DNA of 64,000 bases from positions 77,155,338-77,219,337 of the forward strand of contig OU744720.1 of NCBI GenBank assembly GCA_916613615.1. The letters run 5' to 3'. This DNA comes from Steromphala cineraria. Lineage: Eukaryota > Mollusca > Gastropoda > Trochida > Trochidae. Position numbers and translations under genes: made by a program. The number at the start of each line of letters is the position of its first letter. The stretch's first letter is position 1. The notes under the pieces were generated by a model. That model was not told where the DNA came from. It did not search any database and saw only the letters and a program-made list of their open reading frames with translations. Positions 24,601 through 36,294 of this stretch are shown here, piece after piece.

Positions 24601-25420
24601 TGCAGATAACATTTTGATTGTAGCTGCATACAGACTAGTTTTCGCCTTCATCTAGTTAGACCAATTTCAGCAAAGGCGTCTCTTTGATTAAATAAAACCA
24701 TGGACATTGATGTGGAAACAAATGTTACACATTTTAAACCTAAATCCATGGGGCATAACCTTACCGTTTCATAGCTACAGGGTTCTTTAGGCCTTCTTGG
24801 CCGTTTGAATTATGAATACTATGAAGGGGTAAAGGGAATGTGAAGACTGTTGCATCAAATGATATTAAGCGCATTTCTTTTTAATAGATCCCAAAAAGCT
24901 AAGATTTAACTCAAGGACGTGGTTTTCAAGTATTGCAACTACCTGTAGTAAGTTAGGTAGGCTGACATCGCCTTCTGATGGTGGTAGATGAAGTGAATAA
25001 AATAGTTGTATTTTGCAGTTGAAGAATATGCAATGAAATCTTCTCTCAAACTGACACAATTGCTCAAAACAAAAAACCCAATTGTAAACAGTTTTAAAGT
25101 ACTTTGAATATTGGTTTCCCAGTAGGAAAGCATGCTTTAAGAATGTCTGCGACAGAGTCAAAGGTATATTGTAGCTAATTATTACGTCAAATTTGATTTC
25201 ACGCTTGAGGAGATTTCCAATTATCTTGTCACTGTCATTATTCTTAATTGTAAAAAAAATTTTCTTTCTGTACGATACCTTTCATTACATAAGTTTAAAA
25301 AAACCCACTAAAATGCTAATTATTATGAAAATATTGAATTTATAATGACCTGCAATTCGTTGAAAAAATATTGATCATGTCTTTTTAAGTGGCATATTAG
25401 AAGTTGAAAGTCAATTACAG
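21605..25420. other. AT-rich non-coding stretch
   Basis: No gene is supported. A perfect CRE (TGACGTCA, 22300-22307) is present, followed 30-40 bp later by the weaker variant TGATGTCACAAG. Open frames at 22951-23286 (+) and 24865-25161 (-) are of a length expected by chance and show no motif. Confidence 0.5.
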
Positions 25421-25492
25421 CAATATCTATGGACGACAATAACTTTATTCATAAAGTTCTATGAATAAAAAAGTTGTCATCCATATATATTG
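25421..25492. other. 72-nt imperfect palindrome (hairpin)
   Basis: Left arm 25421-25452 and right arm 25461-25492 are inverted copies matching at 26 of 32 positions around an 8-nt loop (AAAGTTCT). The loop-proximal ATTCAT and the ATGGA...GACAA part are best kept. Size and stem length resemble a microRNA precursor, but the arms do not match any microRNA seed I remember. A degraded miniature transposon or chance in A/T-rich DNA are alternatives. Confidence 0.55.
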
Positions 25493-25769
25493 TCCTTACT
25501 GATCATGTGTTATACTTATCCTTTATGTCGATATTTATTTTACTGTTATTTGATAATTTCGATCACTTCATTTCAATGTAAATCATGTCATGCCATTTTG
25601 GAACCGCTCTCAGGTGTTATGAGCCAATTCTACACAAAAGAAAATATCTCGAACTGGAAGAAGACCACTCACAACTTCTGTACGTGATAAAGGCGAATGA
25701 TGTGCAACATTTCATACTCTCCCCATTGTCATAATAAACATCCCAATTCGTTTAATTTCCATTCCAATT

Positions 25770-26250
25770 CTTTGAGTGCTTGACCTTCATAGCTGGGTCA
25801 CTCAAGGATTTGTGTGATTGGCCCGTTGATTAAATGCACGGGATTTGACGAGGATGTACGCGGTTTGACGAGAGTTTCTTGAAGATGAAAGAGTCCTTTC
25901 TTCCTTGGCAGCAATCCAAGAAAACAGTCGTCCCGAAAGTGTGATTATACCGGGAGTCTTTTAATTCCCACCACAAAAGTCGTGAGATCTGGCAAAAAAC
26001 GCAATGGGGATTTTTAAATGATGCTGTATCGATCCACTGTTACACGCTTGTGCACAGTAGCCAGAGTTTTCGCGATCTTTGACAAAATCAAGATCTTTTG
26101 CAAAGATAATGCCTACTTGAAACGGATAATTTCAAATTGTGTTGGCCGCAATTGAGGTAGCACGCCGGGGCGGAAAGAAAATGGTTTAAGAAATGTTGTG
26201 TTCTAGTGGCAAAATTGTCCCATTGTGGTTTATTGTTTCGAAGAAATCAC
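25770..26250. promoter_or_regulatory. Possible conserved non-coding patch
   Basis: Composition shifts to mixed base use with a short direct repeat (TTTGACGAG at 25844 and 25864), a Runx-like TGTGGTTTATTG near 26224-26235 and ATCTTTG-type TCF-like cores. No frame is convincingly coding. It stands out from the AT-rich flanks as a candidate regulatory or conserved element only. Confidence 0.25.
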
Positions 26251-26683
26251 ATTAACCTAAATAAAGACACAACATCAAGTAACTAAATTCAATTCTCATT
26301 CTAAAGATGTTATTTACGAATGAAGCAATATTCCCTTTTTTCAAGAAATAGCAATTATATTAGGAATGACGAAAATAATAATCGAAGTCGTACTTTACAA
26401 AACACCTTTATGTCGGATGTTATACTAAGGACTAAAACCATTTTCATTTTATGAGACAATGCAAAACAAAGTAAGACTACGTTATCATTGAACTTTTTTC
26501 CACGCATGCAGCCAAACATTGTGAAACACTATCAGGTTCATTGTATCTCACTGAAGCGCAGCGTAGCATAGTACTGACACCAGCTACTGGTAGGCAAGAA
26601 ACAGAGGCTGGTTTGGTTATCTCTTCAGGAGATGTAGATATTGCACGCTCAGGTAATATGACCAGGTGAGGAGCTGTAAAACA

Positions 26684-27199
26684 ATGATAGATAGCCAGGA
26701 GATGCCAAGGTTGTCAGGAAATGAAGATGGGGAAACATATCTTAACCATTTATATCGGTTTTCACAAAAATATATACAAATAAAATACATGACGACTTGC
26801 AAACCATATGTTAATCTACTTGAACACCGTAGATTAATGTTGGTTAGCATTGTTCTTAAATCATTACAAGTCACTAAAACCAAATTCAATTTCATACCTA
26901 ACATCAACTCATTAAAACGCTTGTATGGTACCAAATTCCAGCTCCGCTGTTTTCCGTCGATCAATAGATGTCGAACTTTAATCTGTATTTTTCCATATTT
27001 TCAACATCAACTCCCTTCGGAGTATGACACTACTGCAGCACAAAGGCACAATTTATTTCTTTATCCACAATGTTCACATGATGTAAATGTTGTAATCGCT
27101 AAACAGCAGTATCGGCAAATCTTCGTATTTGGTAAACATCATTATTTCACGCGTGATGATGGTCTTATAATCAAGCTCTCGCGGCCAAATTGCAAGTAA
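26684..27199 (+). CDS. Unidentified 171-codon ORF
   Basis: ATG at 26684 (A at -3) opens 171 codons ending at 27199, the longest non-repetitive frame in the window; the same frame is open a few codons further upstream. The product is basic and tyrosine-rich (RFSQKYIQIKYM near the N-terminus, QYRQIFVFGKHHYF near the C-terminus), with no signal peptide or recognised domain. In DNA this AT-rich a stop is expected roughly every 15 codons, so a run this long is unusual. A 115-codon frame overlaps on the other strand (26617-26964), which weakens the case. It could be a small gene, an exon, part of a transposon or chance. Confidence 0.3.
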   Translation: MIDSQEMPRLSGNEDGETYLNHLYRFSQKYIQIKYMTTCKPYVNLLEHRRLMLVSIVLKSLQVTKTKFNFIPNINSLKRLYGTKFQLRCFPSINRCRTLICIFPYFQHQLPSEYDTTAAQRHNLFLYPQCSHDVNVVIAKQQYRQIFVFGKHHYFTRDDGLIIKLSRPNCK

Positions 27200-27229
27200 T
27201 ATTGTTTGACATAGAAACCTGTTCTTTCA

Positions 27230-27515
27230 ATTAAGTTCCCCTCCAAGGTGTAGCTTGGCGTGCCTGAGATGACACGGGTAGAGCTCCAAACTCGCTTCTA
27301 GCTGGAACATCTGGGTGAGATTTATAAACACGTCGGTGTTCCTGTTACATAAAGTGGTTCCAATTGAAAAGAGCCATCTCTGGCTGCTGTGTAAACAAAC
27401 CGGTTCAAGACATCTCCAGCTGAGGATGCGATACATAAACAAACCGGTTCCAGAATGTGGAGCAATGCATAGACAGACCGTCCAAGACAGATACCAGAAT
27501 GGTTGCAACTTCATT
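27230..27515. promoter_or_regulatory. Putative enhancer with paired Grainyhead sites
   Basis: Two perfect AACCGGTT sites (27398-27405 and 27442-27449) lie 44 bp apart, each embedded in ACAAACCGGTTC. AACCGGTT is the consensus of Grainyhead/CP2-family factors, which drive epithelial programmes across animals. The patch is less AT-rich than its flanks, and open frames on both strands show no domain. Confidence 0.4.
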
Positions 27516-27519
27516 TAAT

Positions 27520-28180
27520 CAGGAGTTAACACTCTATACGTCGTTAGTCTATTACTCAGTGTGAAGTTATCAGTCGTAGATGCATTGAAGTTAACTCATG
27601 TTTGTCTGTTCAATCAGGGCGCGTCTCAAACTGACTCTTGGAGATAAACAGTTCAATAAGTTCATTACCTGGGGCCGTATCAAACAGAAATAGGAATGAT
27701 CAAGACAGGTATGGGAATATTGGATCAAGGCATTCATGCCTATGCACTCCATGAGATTAGAACTATGTTGTAAATGTAAAATCTGGATGAAAAGGGCAAC
27801 GATGCAGTTTAATGTACAAGAATTATTTATGAATGTACATAAGGAAATATTGTCTGTTAGCCACTAATTCTATAAACGACCAAGACAATTTATGATTATA
27901 TAACACAAGTTGTATTTTGAAGTTAGATATTAGAGAAGAACACGCTATATGGACAACAACTTCATTTTTGAGTTTTGACACCAGCGAAATAAAGATACAC
28001 AGTATTTGACACAGTATTAAACACTCATTAGCAAATGTTAACCAATAACTCAAACCATTTGATCCGATATTTGCATCTTGGGATAATGAGTAATATAAGG
28101 TATTCTATGAATGAATTGGGACAATATATAATATATAAATATATAATACAACCAACGTGATTTAGAAACTACGTTCATTC
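27520..28180. other. Non-coding stretch
   Basis: No gene or array supported. Confidence 0.5.
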
Positions 28181-28184
28181 CGTC

Positions 28185-28362
28185 AGCTTTACACCTGCAC
28201 TGAAACGTCCTTCATCTCTTGTGAGAAAGGAATAAGTGCATTTTAAACTTTGTGAGTCTATCTTCCATCTTGAATCATATATTTATTTATTTATATGTAT
28301 TACATTTTGTGAATATGCTCTTGTACCACCAAGGTGGTTTTATGAGAATAAAGAATTGAATT
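28185..28362 (+). mobile_element. 5'-truncated LINE, 3' end
   Basis: The 3' end reads GCTCTTGTACCACC-AA-GGTGGT, then GAGAATAAAGAATTGAATTG. The second copy (48860-48955) has the same order with a different loop, so the short stem is a family feature. A terminal hairpin plus a short tandem tail fits the 3' end of a non-LTR retrotransposon. The left boundary is approximate; no reverse transcriptase remains. Confidence 0.6.
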
Positions 28363-28701
28363 GATAACTAATTGCCTTATAGTGATAAAGAGTTGATGAT
28401 AATTCATTGATAAACTATCTTTCTTGCATGTCTGGATCTTTCAATTTTCCATTTTTGTATGGCTTTAATGTGCAAACAACTGCAATCTAAATACATTCAG
28501 ATCGACAATTTCATATTTGTAAAACAAAATGAATCAATATAAAAACATGTTGATTTAAATTTATTGAGATTGGTTCATTGAGGGACCGGAGGCATGTCTT
28601 TCCGTTTGAATCAGAACATTGTATGATGTTTTTTCTTAAAAATATTATAACCTCACCCGAAAAATCTGTATTTGATTTCACGTCTCGGTAAGATATCGAT
28701 T

Positions 28702-28743
28702 CACCTGTTAGTTCACCTGTTCATAAGTATCAGCTGTCACCTG
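28702..28743. promoter_or_regulatory. E-box cluster (CACCTG x3, CAGCTG)
   Basis: CACCTG at 28702-28707, 28714-28719 and 28738-28743, with CAGCTG at 28731-28736, all within 42 bp. CACCTG is the high-affinity site of Snail/ZEB zinc fingers and some bHLH dimers. The cluster lies 1.3 kb from the Grainyhead pair, which would suit an epithelial control region (inference). Confidence 0.35.
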
Positions 28744-28744
28744 T

Positions 28745-30080
28745 GTCTGTTGTCAAACTCATGAGTTGACCTGGTTCACCTATCCAGTTTAAAAAAATCG
28801 TTATTTGTATATTTCATTGCTATTTTGATGTTCATTTGAATTTTTGAATATTATATGCCGAGGGTTTTCGACACTATATTGAAATATAGTTTCTGCTTTC
28901 TAGTAGCTCTTGTCGTGTATTATTGCCACAGAGGTCAAGTGTCCTCTTGGCTTCTTCTTAAGTATTAGAGCTATGTGATTTTGCACATGCAATACCTATA
29001 ACAATCTTTATGTAAATACAAACCTAAATGAAGCGGTCAATCATTTTTCAAAAATGCTAAATAAGAAAAATTACCTTTTTCTTTTTTTTTTCATGGAAAT
29101 AATTTTTGGACCCGCTACATAATGGAAAGAAGTGAAAAGTCAAATTTTTTACCATCATTCTCCATTCTAACAGTTCAATGAAGCGACATTTTTCCTTAAA
29201 AATAACTCCTTTTACGTGATGTCAAGTCCAGCAAGCCAAATCGATATGGTGCACATAAGTGGATATAATCACTGACACTATTTGCAACTCACAATGACGT
29301 GCTGACATGTCGTCTTAGCGCCGAGCCAGTAGCCACGATGTGAAACAGCACAAATATAACGTTAAGTAGACGTGCAAATACCTTAATGAAGATCTATGAC
29401 GCTTGGATTAGCAGAATCACTTTTTGGTAACTCGTGTAAAGCATTTAAATGTGATATACTGTTAGCATCTCGTGATTCGGGGTAGTTTGTTATTCCAGTC
29501 AACCATCTCCCTTCCACAGGAGATGTTTATAGAGGGAACTATTAAATACCAACTCAATATCCCTCGCTCTTGACACTTGTTTGCAGTTCTGGAATGTTGA
29601 ATGACCTCGTAACTTTCCACAAAGCAACAGGAATAGAATTTTCTCCTCTAAAAAGAGGCGTTCTCGATCGATACATTACAGATGAGTTTTTCATTAGAAG
29701 AATGCAGGTAATGGACTCAACTATGCGGAAGTGAATTAAGATGTTTTGTCCAAATTTACCACATCTTATTCTAACCCTCAGAAATGATGATTTTTCATTG
29801 ACAGAATTTTATTCAGGAATTCTGACAAGCTATTCTTATTGGGGATTTACCAAGGATTTTCTAGTTTTAAAAATAAAACCCGTGGCGCACAACAGCGTAT
29901 GCAGCTGTGATCTTTTGTTTAGTATAGAGACCTGCGTATAGCGTAGTTCTTGAGACCCATAACAGCGGCATTACATTCACTCGCCCATAAAGAAGGCCTC
30001 TGCCCAAGGCAATTAATTAAATCTACACACAGCAAACCAGGCGAGTCTTGCTTTAACAGGGGACGCGTGTAAAACTCGGT
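28745..30080. other. AT-rich non-coding stretch
   Basis: No gene, repeat array or RNA gene supported. Confidence 0.55.
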
Positions 30081-30089
30081 ATTTGATTA

Positions 30090-30960
30090 AATTTTCCAAT
30101 TCCTTGTGCTGGAATCGGCAACGATATCAGGAGAGGGCTTTGGTAGCTTTGCGAATCTGCTACACTGGTGTAACTGGTCGCGAGGTGTCTTCTCACAATC
30201 TGTCCCCCCTCTTTCAGGAATGGACGGTCCCGTTAAGAAGCGGTGATCAATACAAGTGATGGCGGAATGAGGGAAGGCGACTCGGTGGCTTGGGGAAGGC
30301 TTAAACGCCATTGGAACGGTTGAGTACGGTGGGGAAGCGGTAACGCGGGGAATATTATACTGGCACCATCCTGTTGCTGCTGCTGTCGCCTTCTACAAAC
30401 CTGGTGAGTACATTTACAAATCATTCCAGCATATTTTAACATTTTTTTACCATTCTGTAGCCAAAAAACGACGAACTACTAGCCACGATTGCTCCCGTTG
30501 CCTAGTCCGGCTTATCTTCCGGAAACATGGCTCGTCGATGGCAGAGTAAATTTATTTCAAGAACTGGCGATATTCTATTTTGATTGTATTATCTATGGTG
30601 ATTGGTTTGCGGACATTGAAGCAGACGACCAAGGCTGCCATGTTGTCGTCAGTCTTTCGGCTCTGGACTGGGCACGGAGCAATTCGTCTGTCAACTGACG
30701 ATAATACGGGAATAAATAATGTATATATTTGGACTGGCTGAGCCGGCGCACTGCCAGGGAGAGAGGGATAGAGAGAGCGCGGGGATGGAGCGCCAGTTTA
30801 TCAAGCCGCATCGATCTATCTCACGATTTAATTGAAAACAATTCATGGGCGAACATTTTAAAAAATGATGTTGATTGGGAAAGCCAGAAGTGGAATTATG
30901 AGAGCCGGTTTACTAAAAACAGGATAGCTTGATGATTCACGAGCTGAGATGAGTCGACCA
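30090..30960 (+). promoter_or_regulatory. CpG-richer promoter-like patch with possible 5' UTR exon
   Basis: Base composition rises from about 30090. A strong acceptor (CCCCCCTCTTTCAG, ending 30217) and a strong donor (ACCTG|GTGAGT, exon end 30403) bound a 186-bp segment. It has stops in all plus frames, so it could only be an untranslated exon. Further on, CTTCCGGAAACATGG (about 30520-30535) joins an ETS palindrome to an ATG with good context, which opens 18 codons starting MARRWQSKF, possibly cut by GA|GTAAAT. A minus-strand reading with a five-glutamine run (30233-30442) is the alternative. Confidence 0.35.
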
Positions 30961-30964
30961 TGAG

Positions 30965-31705
30965 AGCAGGTTCTATGATAATGGAATTACACAATGGGGC
31001 CGCTGAACTATGCTTCTACACGAATCCAACATTTACACACATTACATACTTGTCTGCTCTGCCGCCTGCAGCTTTTCAATTTTTGTTGCAAACTTGCTTT
31101 GATTGATTATTGTTTCACTTCATTATATATTCAACTGGGTTTTATGACAATGTTATGAATGAATTTTGTTTTTGAAAATCGTTGACTTGTTACCTGGTTT
31201 CAGTGATATAGCGAGATTATATTTTTCTATTTAGTCCATTGTTAATAATAAACACGAATACTTAATGTCGTAGACTGCGGTTGTGATACTGTTTATGACA
31301 CGTACGAACTCCCTTCTCTATTGGTATTTCAATGTCTCTGCATACAGTCATCGGTGATTAAGCGACCACTACACCATATGCTGCATATATAAATCATAGC
31401 GTCATGTGCATTTTATTTATCATTTATTACATCGAATTTCCACATCAATTCACTGTCATTGTTCCCTTGCGAATAGAGATTTTGCTTTGACGCATATGTT
31501 TCTATCGGGCATTATTTTAAAGTATTCTGTTACTGTTGCTGACTTTATGATCAAACGATATTTCAACTATAGAAATGTTATTTCAGCAGAGATGAATTTC
31601 TATATAAAACTATTTAAATGCACATCTATGTTCCCCGTGTTGAATTTCAATGTCATCCACCTTACTGCATACTATGTTCACCAGACCGTACTTGCTTCAG
31701 GTATG
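30965..31705. other. AT-rich non-coding stretch
   Basis: No supported gene. The 109-codon frame at 31406-31735 (+) is of chance length and shows no motif. Confidence 0.5.
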
Positions 31706-31707
31706 CA

Positions 31708-31868
31708 TTGTGAACAACAGCATATTCCACGTTAATGACCTTTAAAGATATGTTCAGTTATCGATTGACAAGGGTCCATATGTCATATTTATTTTTCAGG
31801 TAAAATATGAACAGCAGCGCTATTTTTCGAGTATTATGACCTTTGAAATATGTTCAATTATCGATGGA
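31708..31868. repeat. Diverged 97-bp tandem duplication
   Basis: TGAACAACAGC...ATGACCTTT...ATATGTTCA-TTATCGAT occurs at 31711 and again, diverged, at 31808. Both copies keep GACCTTT and TTATCGAT. An old local duplication. Confidence 0.7.
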
Positions 31869-32039
31869 ATATTTTGTAATATAAGGGGTTGGGGAGTGAA
31901 ATCCGTTGTCTGCACGTGACCTTTTCAATTCAGAGTAAACACGGAGGGCAAGAGCAGTGTTCAGTGTCATGTGTCAATACTTACAACAGGTGCGCGATCT
32001 TTCAGCTGGTAACAGGATTATCGGTATCGATCTCGATAA

Positions 32040-32170
32040 GTCTAATTTGAAAATCATTAGTGACCCTTGAACTGATTTACACTCTAGAATTCACATTTAG
32101 CAATTCAAATTTGAAAATCATTAGTGACCCTTGAAACTTATTTACAGTCTAGAATTCACATTTAGCAAGT
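32040..32170. repeat. 64-bp tandem duplication
   Basis: TTTGAAAATCATTAGTGACC starts at 32046 and 32110; TCTAGAATTCACATTTAGCA closes both copies. Two near-identical units, so relatively recent. Confidence 0.85.
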
Positions 32171-32479
32171 CTACTGTGAGAAAATAGAACCAAAACAATG
32201 TTTTCATGATTTTAATACTATACAGGTGACTGTACTTTCAGAATACCGATTTCATTGTTTGAAATTTTACATTGAAATTTTTTTCATTTTTGTTGTATTG
32301 TTGGAAACTACAACTGATCATTTGCATTTAACTTTAACAAATATTTAAATGTCTGAAATTACGTGTGTTGGACATTATTTCGTCACTATGAGTGACAGAA
32401 CTTATTCCAATATTTTCATTTTGAAATGATAATCTTTGATGATTATATGGTTCCAGTTTTAAGGAAATAAGCGGCCTAT

Positions 32480-32805
32480 GAACATGAAGTTCGCGTTTAA
32501 AGGATAACAATAATAGATTTATGGAACTATGATATGAAGATTTTGTTTCAAGGAGGGTCAGAGGATGAAATACACGTTAAAATAAAAACAACGAGAAGGC
32601 TCAGAAAAGTATCATGACCATGATGTACACGTTAAAGTAGGACGATATGAGGGTTAGGAGAATTATCATGAACAAAGTTAGGACAACATTAGTTCATGAC
32701 AAAAACCCCAAATAAGAACGGAAAGGAAATTATGATAAGTTCATGTTTAATGAAAGACGCGAAGAGGGTATGGAAATTATGATGAACATGAAGTTAGGAG
32801 GCCAG
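32480..32805. repeat. Degenerate tandem repeat
   Basis: Blocks such as ATGAACATGAAGTT, ACACGTTAAA, and GAGGGT followed by GGA(A/G)AATTATGATGA return at irregular spacing of roughly 60-75 bp. It looks like an old tandem array. Unit length and boundaries are approximate. Confidence 0.45.
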
Positions 32806-33354
32806 TCCCTTGGTGGCGAGGGGATCGATATGGTATAGCAGCATCTAATTAGTTGGCTGTTTACCAGAGTCCGGTGGCTAGATTGCCCAGATAAACACTG
32901 GTCATAATTGCACACTACTAGCTGTTTGCGCTGCTACTCCAGCACAATTTCATCAATGGCCACTTGCACTACAAGCTATCAAATTATCCTAAACAGGTAT
33001 CATTCTGTATTCAGGCTTTCTCTTATCCAATTACGTCCCGATCGATAGCAAAATCTTTCTAATGATACGGCAGTTCCCATGATCTATTTTCGTGGTGTTT
33101 ATAAACCGTTTGCATTATTCTTGTAATGCTGATTTGAGAGAGGGAAATCATGCCTCACATTGCCGCGGCTGTCAAGTCGGTTGATGTATTCGCGCTATGC
33201 GTTGTCCATCGTGTTCGGCTTGTTAGGTCGGTAGAAGCTGAGAGGATTACGTTCCTAATTAATTGGTATTGAGGTAAGCTGTCGTCAATTTCACACTTAT
33301 GCGATGCTGACATGATTACGTAATTCCCAGCTGTCAGACACGACTGATTCCATT

Positions 33355-33368
33355 GCCCCCTGGTGGCC
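33355..33368 (-). promoter_or_regulatory. CTCF-like site
   Basis: GCCCCCTGGTGGCC on the plus strand, that is CCACCAGGGGGC on the minus strand, matches the bilaterian CTCF core. A similar site in the same orientation is at 43689-43701. Confidence 0.45.
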
Positions 33369-33945
33369 AGCAAGGGAGATAATTCTTATCATCGACCTAG
33401 CTGCACTCTATTCTATCGACACAAAGGACAGATAACTCTTAATCATGTCCCTGATCCTATCTGAAGAACTCGACTTTATCATTGTATCCTTTCTAATCAG
33501 TTGCATTGTCAGTACAACAAGCAGGTCAAATTAAACACAAATTATCATGTATTTCATTGCTTCTGTAAGATCATAAGCTATAGTTGAGAATCACATTGAA
33601 TGATTATATTGGTCATTTATCTATTTAAAAACAATTGTCAGTGATTCTGTTTTAGTTTGATCCTAAATTTTATCAAAATTCGCAATCTCACAATTATTCT
33701 AACCTCGAAGAAGCAGGACACCGACTCGTGACAGATGTATGTTATACGCACTTTTGTTCACAAATCGGATGGTATGTCATAATGTAATTCACAACACAAA
33801 GTCGCTCGAACAATTAATAGATTTTCGATTTTCCAAAACCAGTATGTAGTTATTTCAAATAAATTGTTATAATGATTGCCAAACATAAAGAATAACATAC
33901 CGGTAGTTTACATCGGTATTTGTATATAGCGCTTAGCTTTTTTAA

Positions 33946-34165
33946 AAGGGGCAGTAGCACGTAAAGTCCATTTTCGGCCATTTTTGTGTTACCGCATTTA
34001 ATTCATTGTGTGTAAGAAAAAGGAATCGCATTGCTGAACTTTACATTATGTATTTGATATATTACTGCTTTATTTCTATCAAATAGATTGTCTTTCAATT
34101 GGTACCATTTATTTTCATTTTCCTGACATCGCATTATATTTCCCATAAAACGTGCTACTACCCCT
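33946..34165 (+). mobile_element. MITE copy B, internally deleted, 220 bp
   Basis: Same ends as copies A and C (GGGGCAGTAGCACGT left, complement with one change right), flanked by TTAA (33942-33945, 34166-34169; one extra A at the left junction). Same orientation as copy A. The left interior is missing (roughly 100-140 bp), while the GGCCATTTT to right-end half is kept, including the AAGGAATCGCAT block. Confidence 0.85.
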
Positions 34166-34169
34166 TTAA

Positions 34170-35375
34170 GTTTATCTTACAAAGCTGCTGAAATCATAAT
34201 AAGATGAATTAAATAAATACCGAGCCACGTCGCGAAGAAATAAACATTATAGAAAGAAAAATATAGAGAGATGTTTTCACGATCGTATTTGCACTGAGCT
34301 TCATTGAAAACGTATATTTTTAAGAATAATATCATAATTGCTTGATCGATAAGCGAAAATGATGTTGTACAATGTTGAACTTTTCCCCTAGATATTTAAT
34401 CAAATATTACTGTCAGCCTACAATAAACAGCAAATGAAAGCGACATTATTCACTTATTCATGGACATTCAGCGAGTGTAACACCTTTCGAGGGCTTAATG
34501 AATGTATTCCGCATTTATTAGTGTGGATGCGATTTGATTTACAGTTGTTGTTCGCTCATTGTACTTGAAGGTGGTTATAACTCAACTGACTATAGTGCCA
34601 CCTGGTCCAAACAAAGGCACTAGACCGTAACGGCGAGGTCATCAATCAAAGCTGCAAAATCAAAACCTGGAAATCAGGAGGTCAAGTTTTTTAATTAAAA
34701 AATATCCTCGCCCAACATTTTCATGTAAACCATGAAGTCTTGTTTTGTTGTTATGTAAAATCCTCGAATGACAGGTCAAATGTAATAACTTGGAAATATG
34801 GGAGTCTTATTTTGTTGCTACAAACAGTATTATTGAAACAGGCTTTTTGTCTCTAAGTATTTGACATAAATAGTAATTGGGTATAATTTTGCTTATTTGT
34901 CTGTCAATTCTGAATATGTGGCCTTTTAAACATACGATAAAGGGTTATGACCATACCATTAGTCGAATAGGTAAATGTGTATTCATGATTTTAGCCAACA
35001 CTTCTAATTCTTCTCAAACCGTTAACACGTGTATACACAATGGTGAAAATGTTAACTTGTAAATACGGAATTACATTACGAAGAAGTAAACGTTTTAAAA
35101 ACAAAATCGCAAACATTAATCTTGGTTTAATTTACATGTGTTTTCATTAACTGGAATCATTATTGAACTTATCTTATGAAGACGTTTTATTGTATGCTTT
35201 GATTCAGATATTAAAATTAAAGCAAATGTTTAAATCAATCAAACACATTCAATGAAGGTGAATTAATGTAACCCTTGATAAAAAATAAATCTTTTTCAAA
35301 TATGAAACTCAGATGCGCGAACCCAATTTCGGTACAGTCTGTATCGCGTTTATGGAGAAGTAGATTCCCAACACC
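34170..35375. other. AT-rich non-coding stretch
   Basis: No gene or array supported. Confidence 0.55.
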
Positions 35376-35384
35376 CACTTGGAA

Positions 35385-35460
35385 TGACGTCAGAGTTCAC
35401 TGTCAACCCCTCCCCCTTCATCTCCCCCTCCCCCCTAACTTCACTCTCCCTCTCCACGTG
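35385..35460. promoter_or_regulatory. CRE, G-quadruplex-capable tract and E-box
   Basis: TGACGTCA (35385-35392) is followed by a pyrimidine tract (35406-35454). On the minus strand this gives four G runs of 4-6 with short loops, a strong quadruplex pattern. CACGTG, the site of bHLH-zip factors, follows at 35455-35460. The group could mark a promoter or enhancer. The frame open through it (35275-35649) shows no domain. Confidence 0.4.
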
Positions 35461-35464
35461 ACGA

Positions 35465-36290
35465 CTGAGACTCAACAGAGTAGACAGGTACAAGAGAATA
35501 CCATCAAACATCTCCAAGCCCCTGCAGTGCTGATATTTCTCAATAATTCTTTGATAATCCCCGTGATACCTTATGTGAGGTTGATATTCAGCCCTGATCA
35601 AGGACAATATATCCTAGGTAGTTGGCATCTGCATTTACGTATTTTATAGAGTGACTCTGAAGGTATTGCTTCCTACTGAGAATTGATGTGGGAGAGATCA
35701 CCATAATAAGTGGTTACCTTTAGAAGGGTGAAGCAAACGTTGCTGAAGGTGCGCACGTCCAGGTTACGCACGTGCTTTATTATATCAGTATTGATTTCAT
35801 GATGCACAGCATCTTAGCTGATTGTCTTTCAAACCACATTCTTTCGAATGCTGTAGAAACATTCATCTTCCAAAGTTCAAGTATGTTACAGATAGTTCAG
35901 TGTTTGACTAGGGAAGAGCAAAAATGTAAACAGGTTGACTTTAAAGACCACTAATTAGCTCCTGAAACTAATTTGAAGCAGATGTTTCTTCATCTAGGGC
36001 AAGACATACTTATCTAATGAAGTGTGGTAAAGATAAATTATCCCCTGAAAGGCCAAATAAAATAAATTGGGAACTAAATGTTAAGTGCCCAACTGAAATT
36101 TCAAACAGATCGGTTCGTCAAAGCTATTCCAAACAAAAGCAATTTCTAAGTAAATGAAATCTTAAACCCAGGACGATTAAGGATTAATGAGTGCTATCTG
36201 AGATATAATGTCATACAAAAGCCTCGTGCTTTCGCCCCTTCCAACACCTGATTTTATGCATTCTGCACGTGCTGTGTGAGCAAATGCTCT
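35465..36290. other. Non-coding stretch
   Basis: No supported gene or repeat array. Confidence 0.5.
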
Positions 36291-36294
36291 TTTG

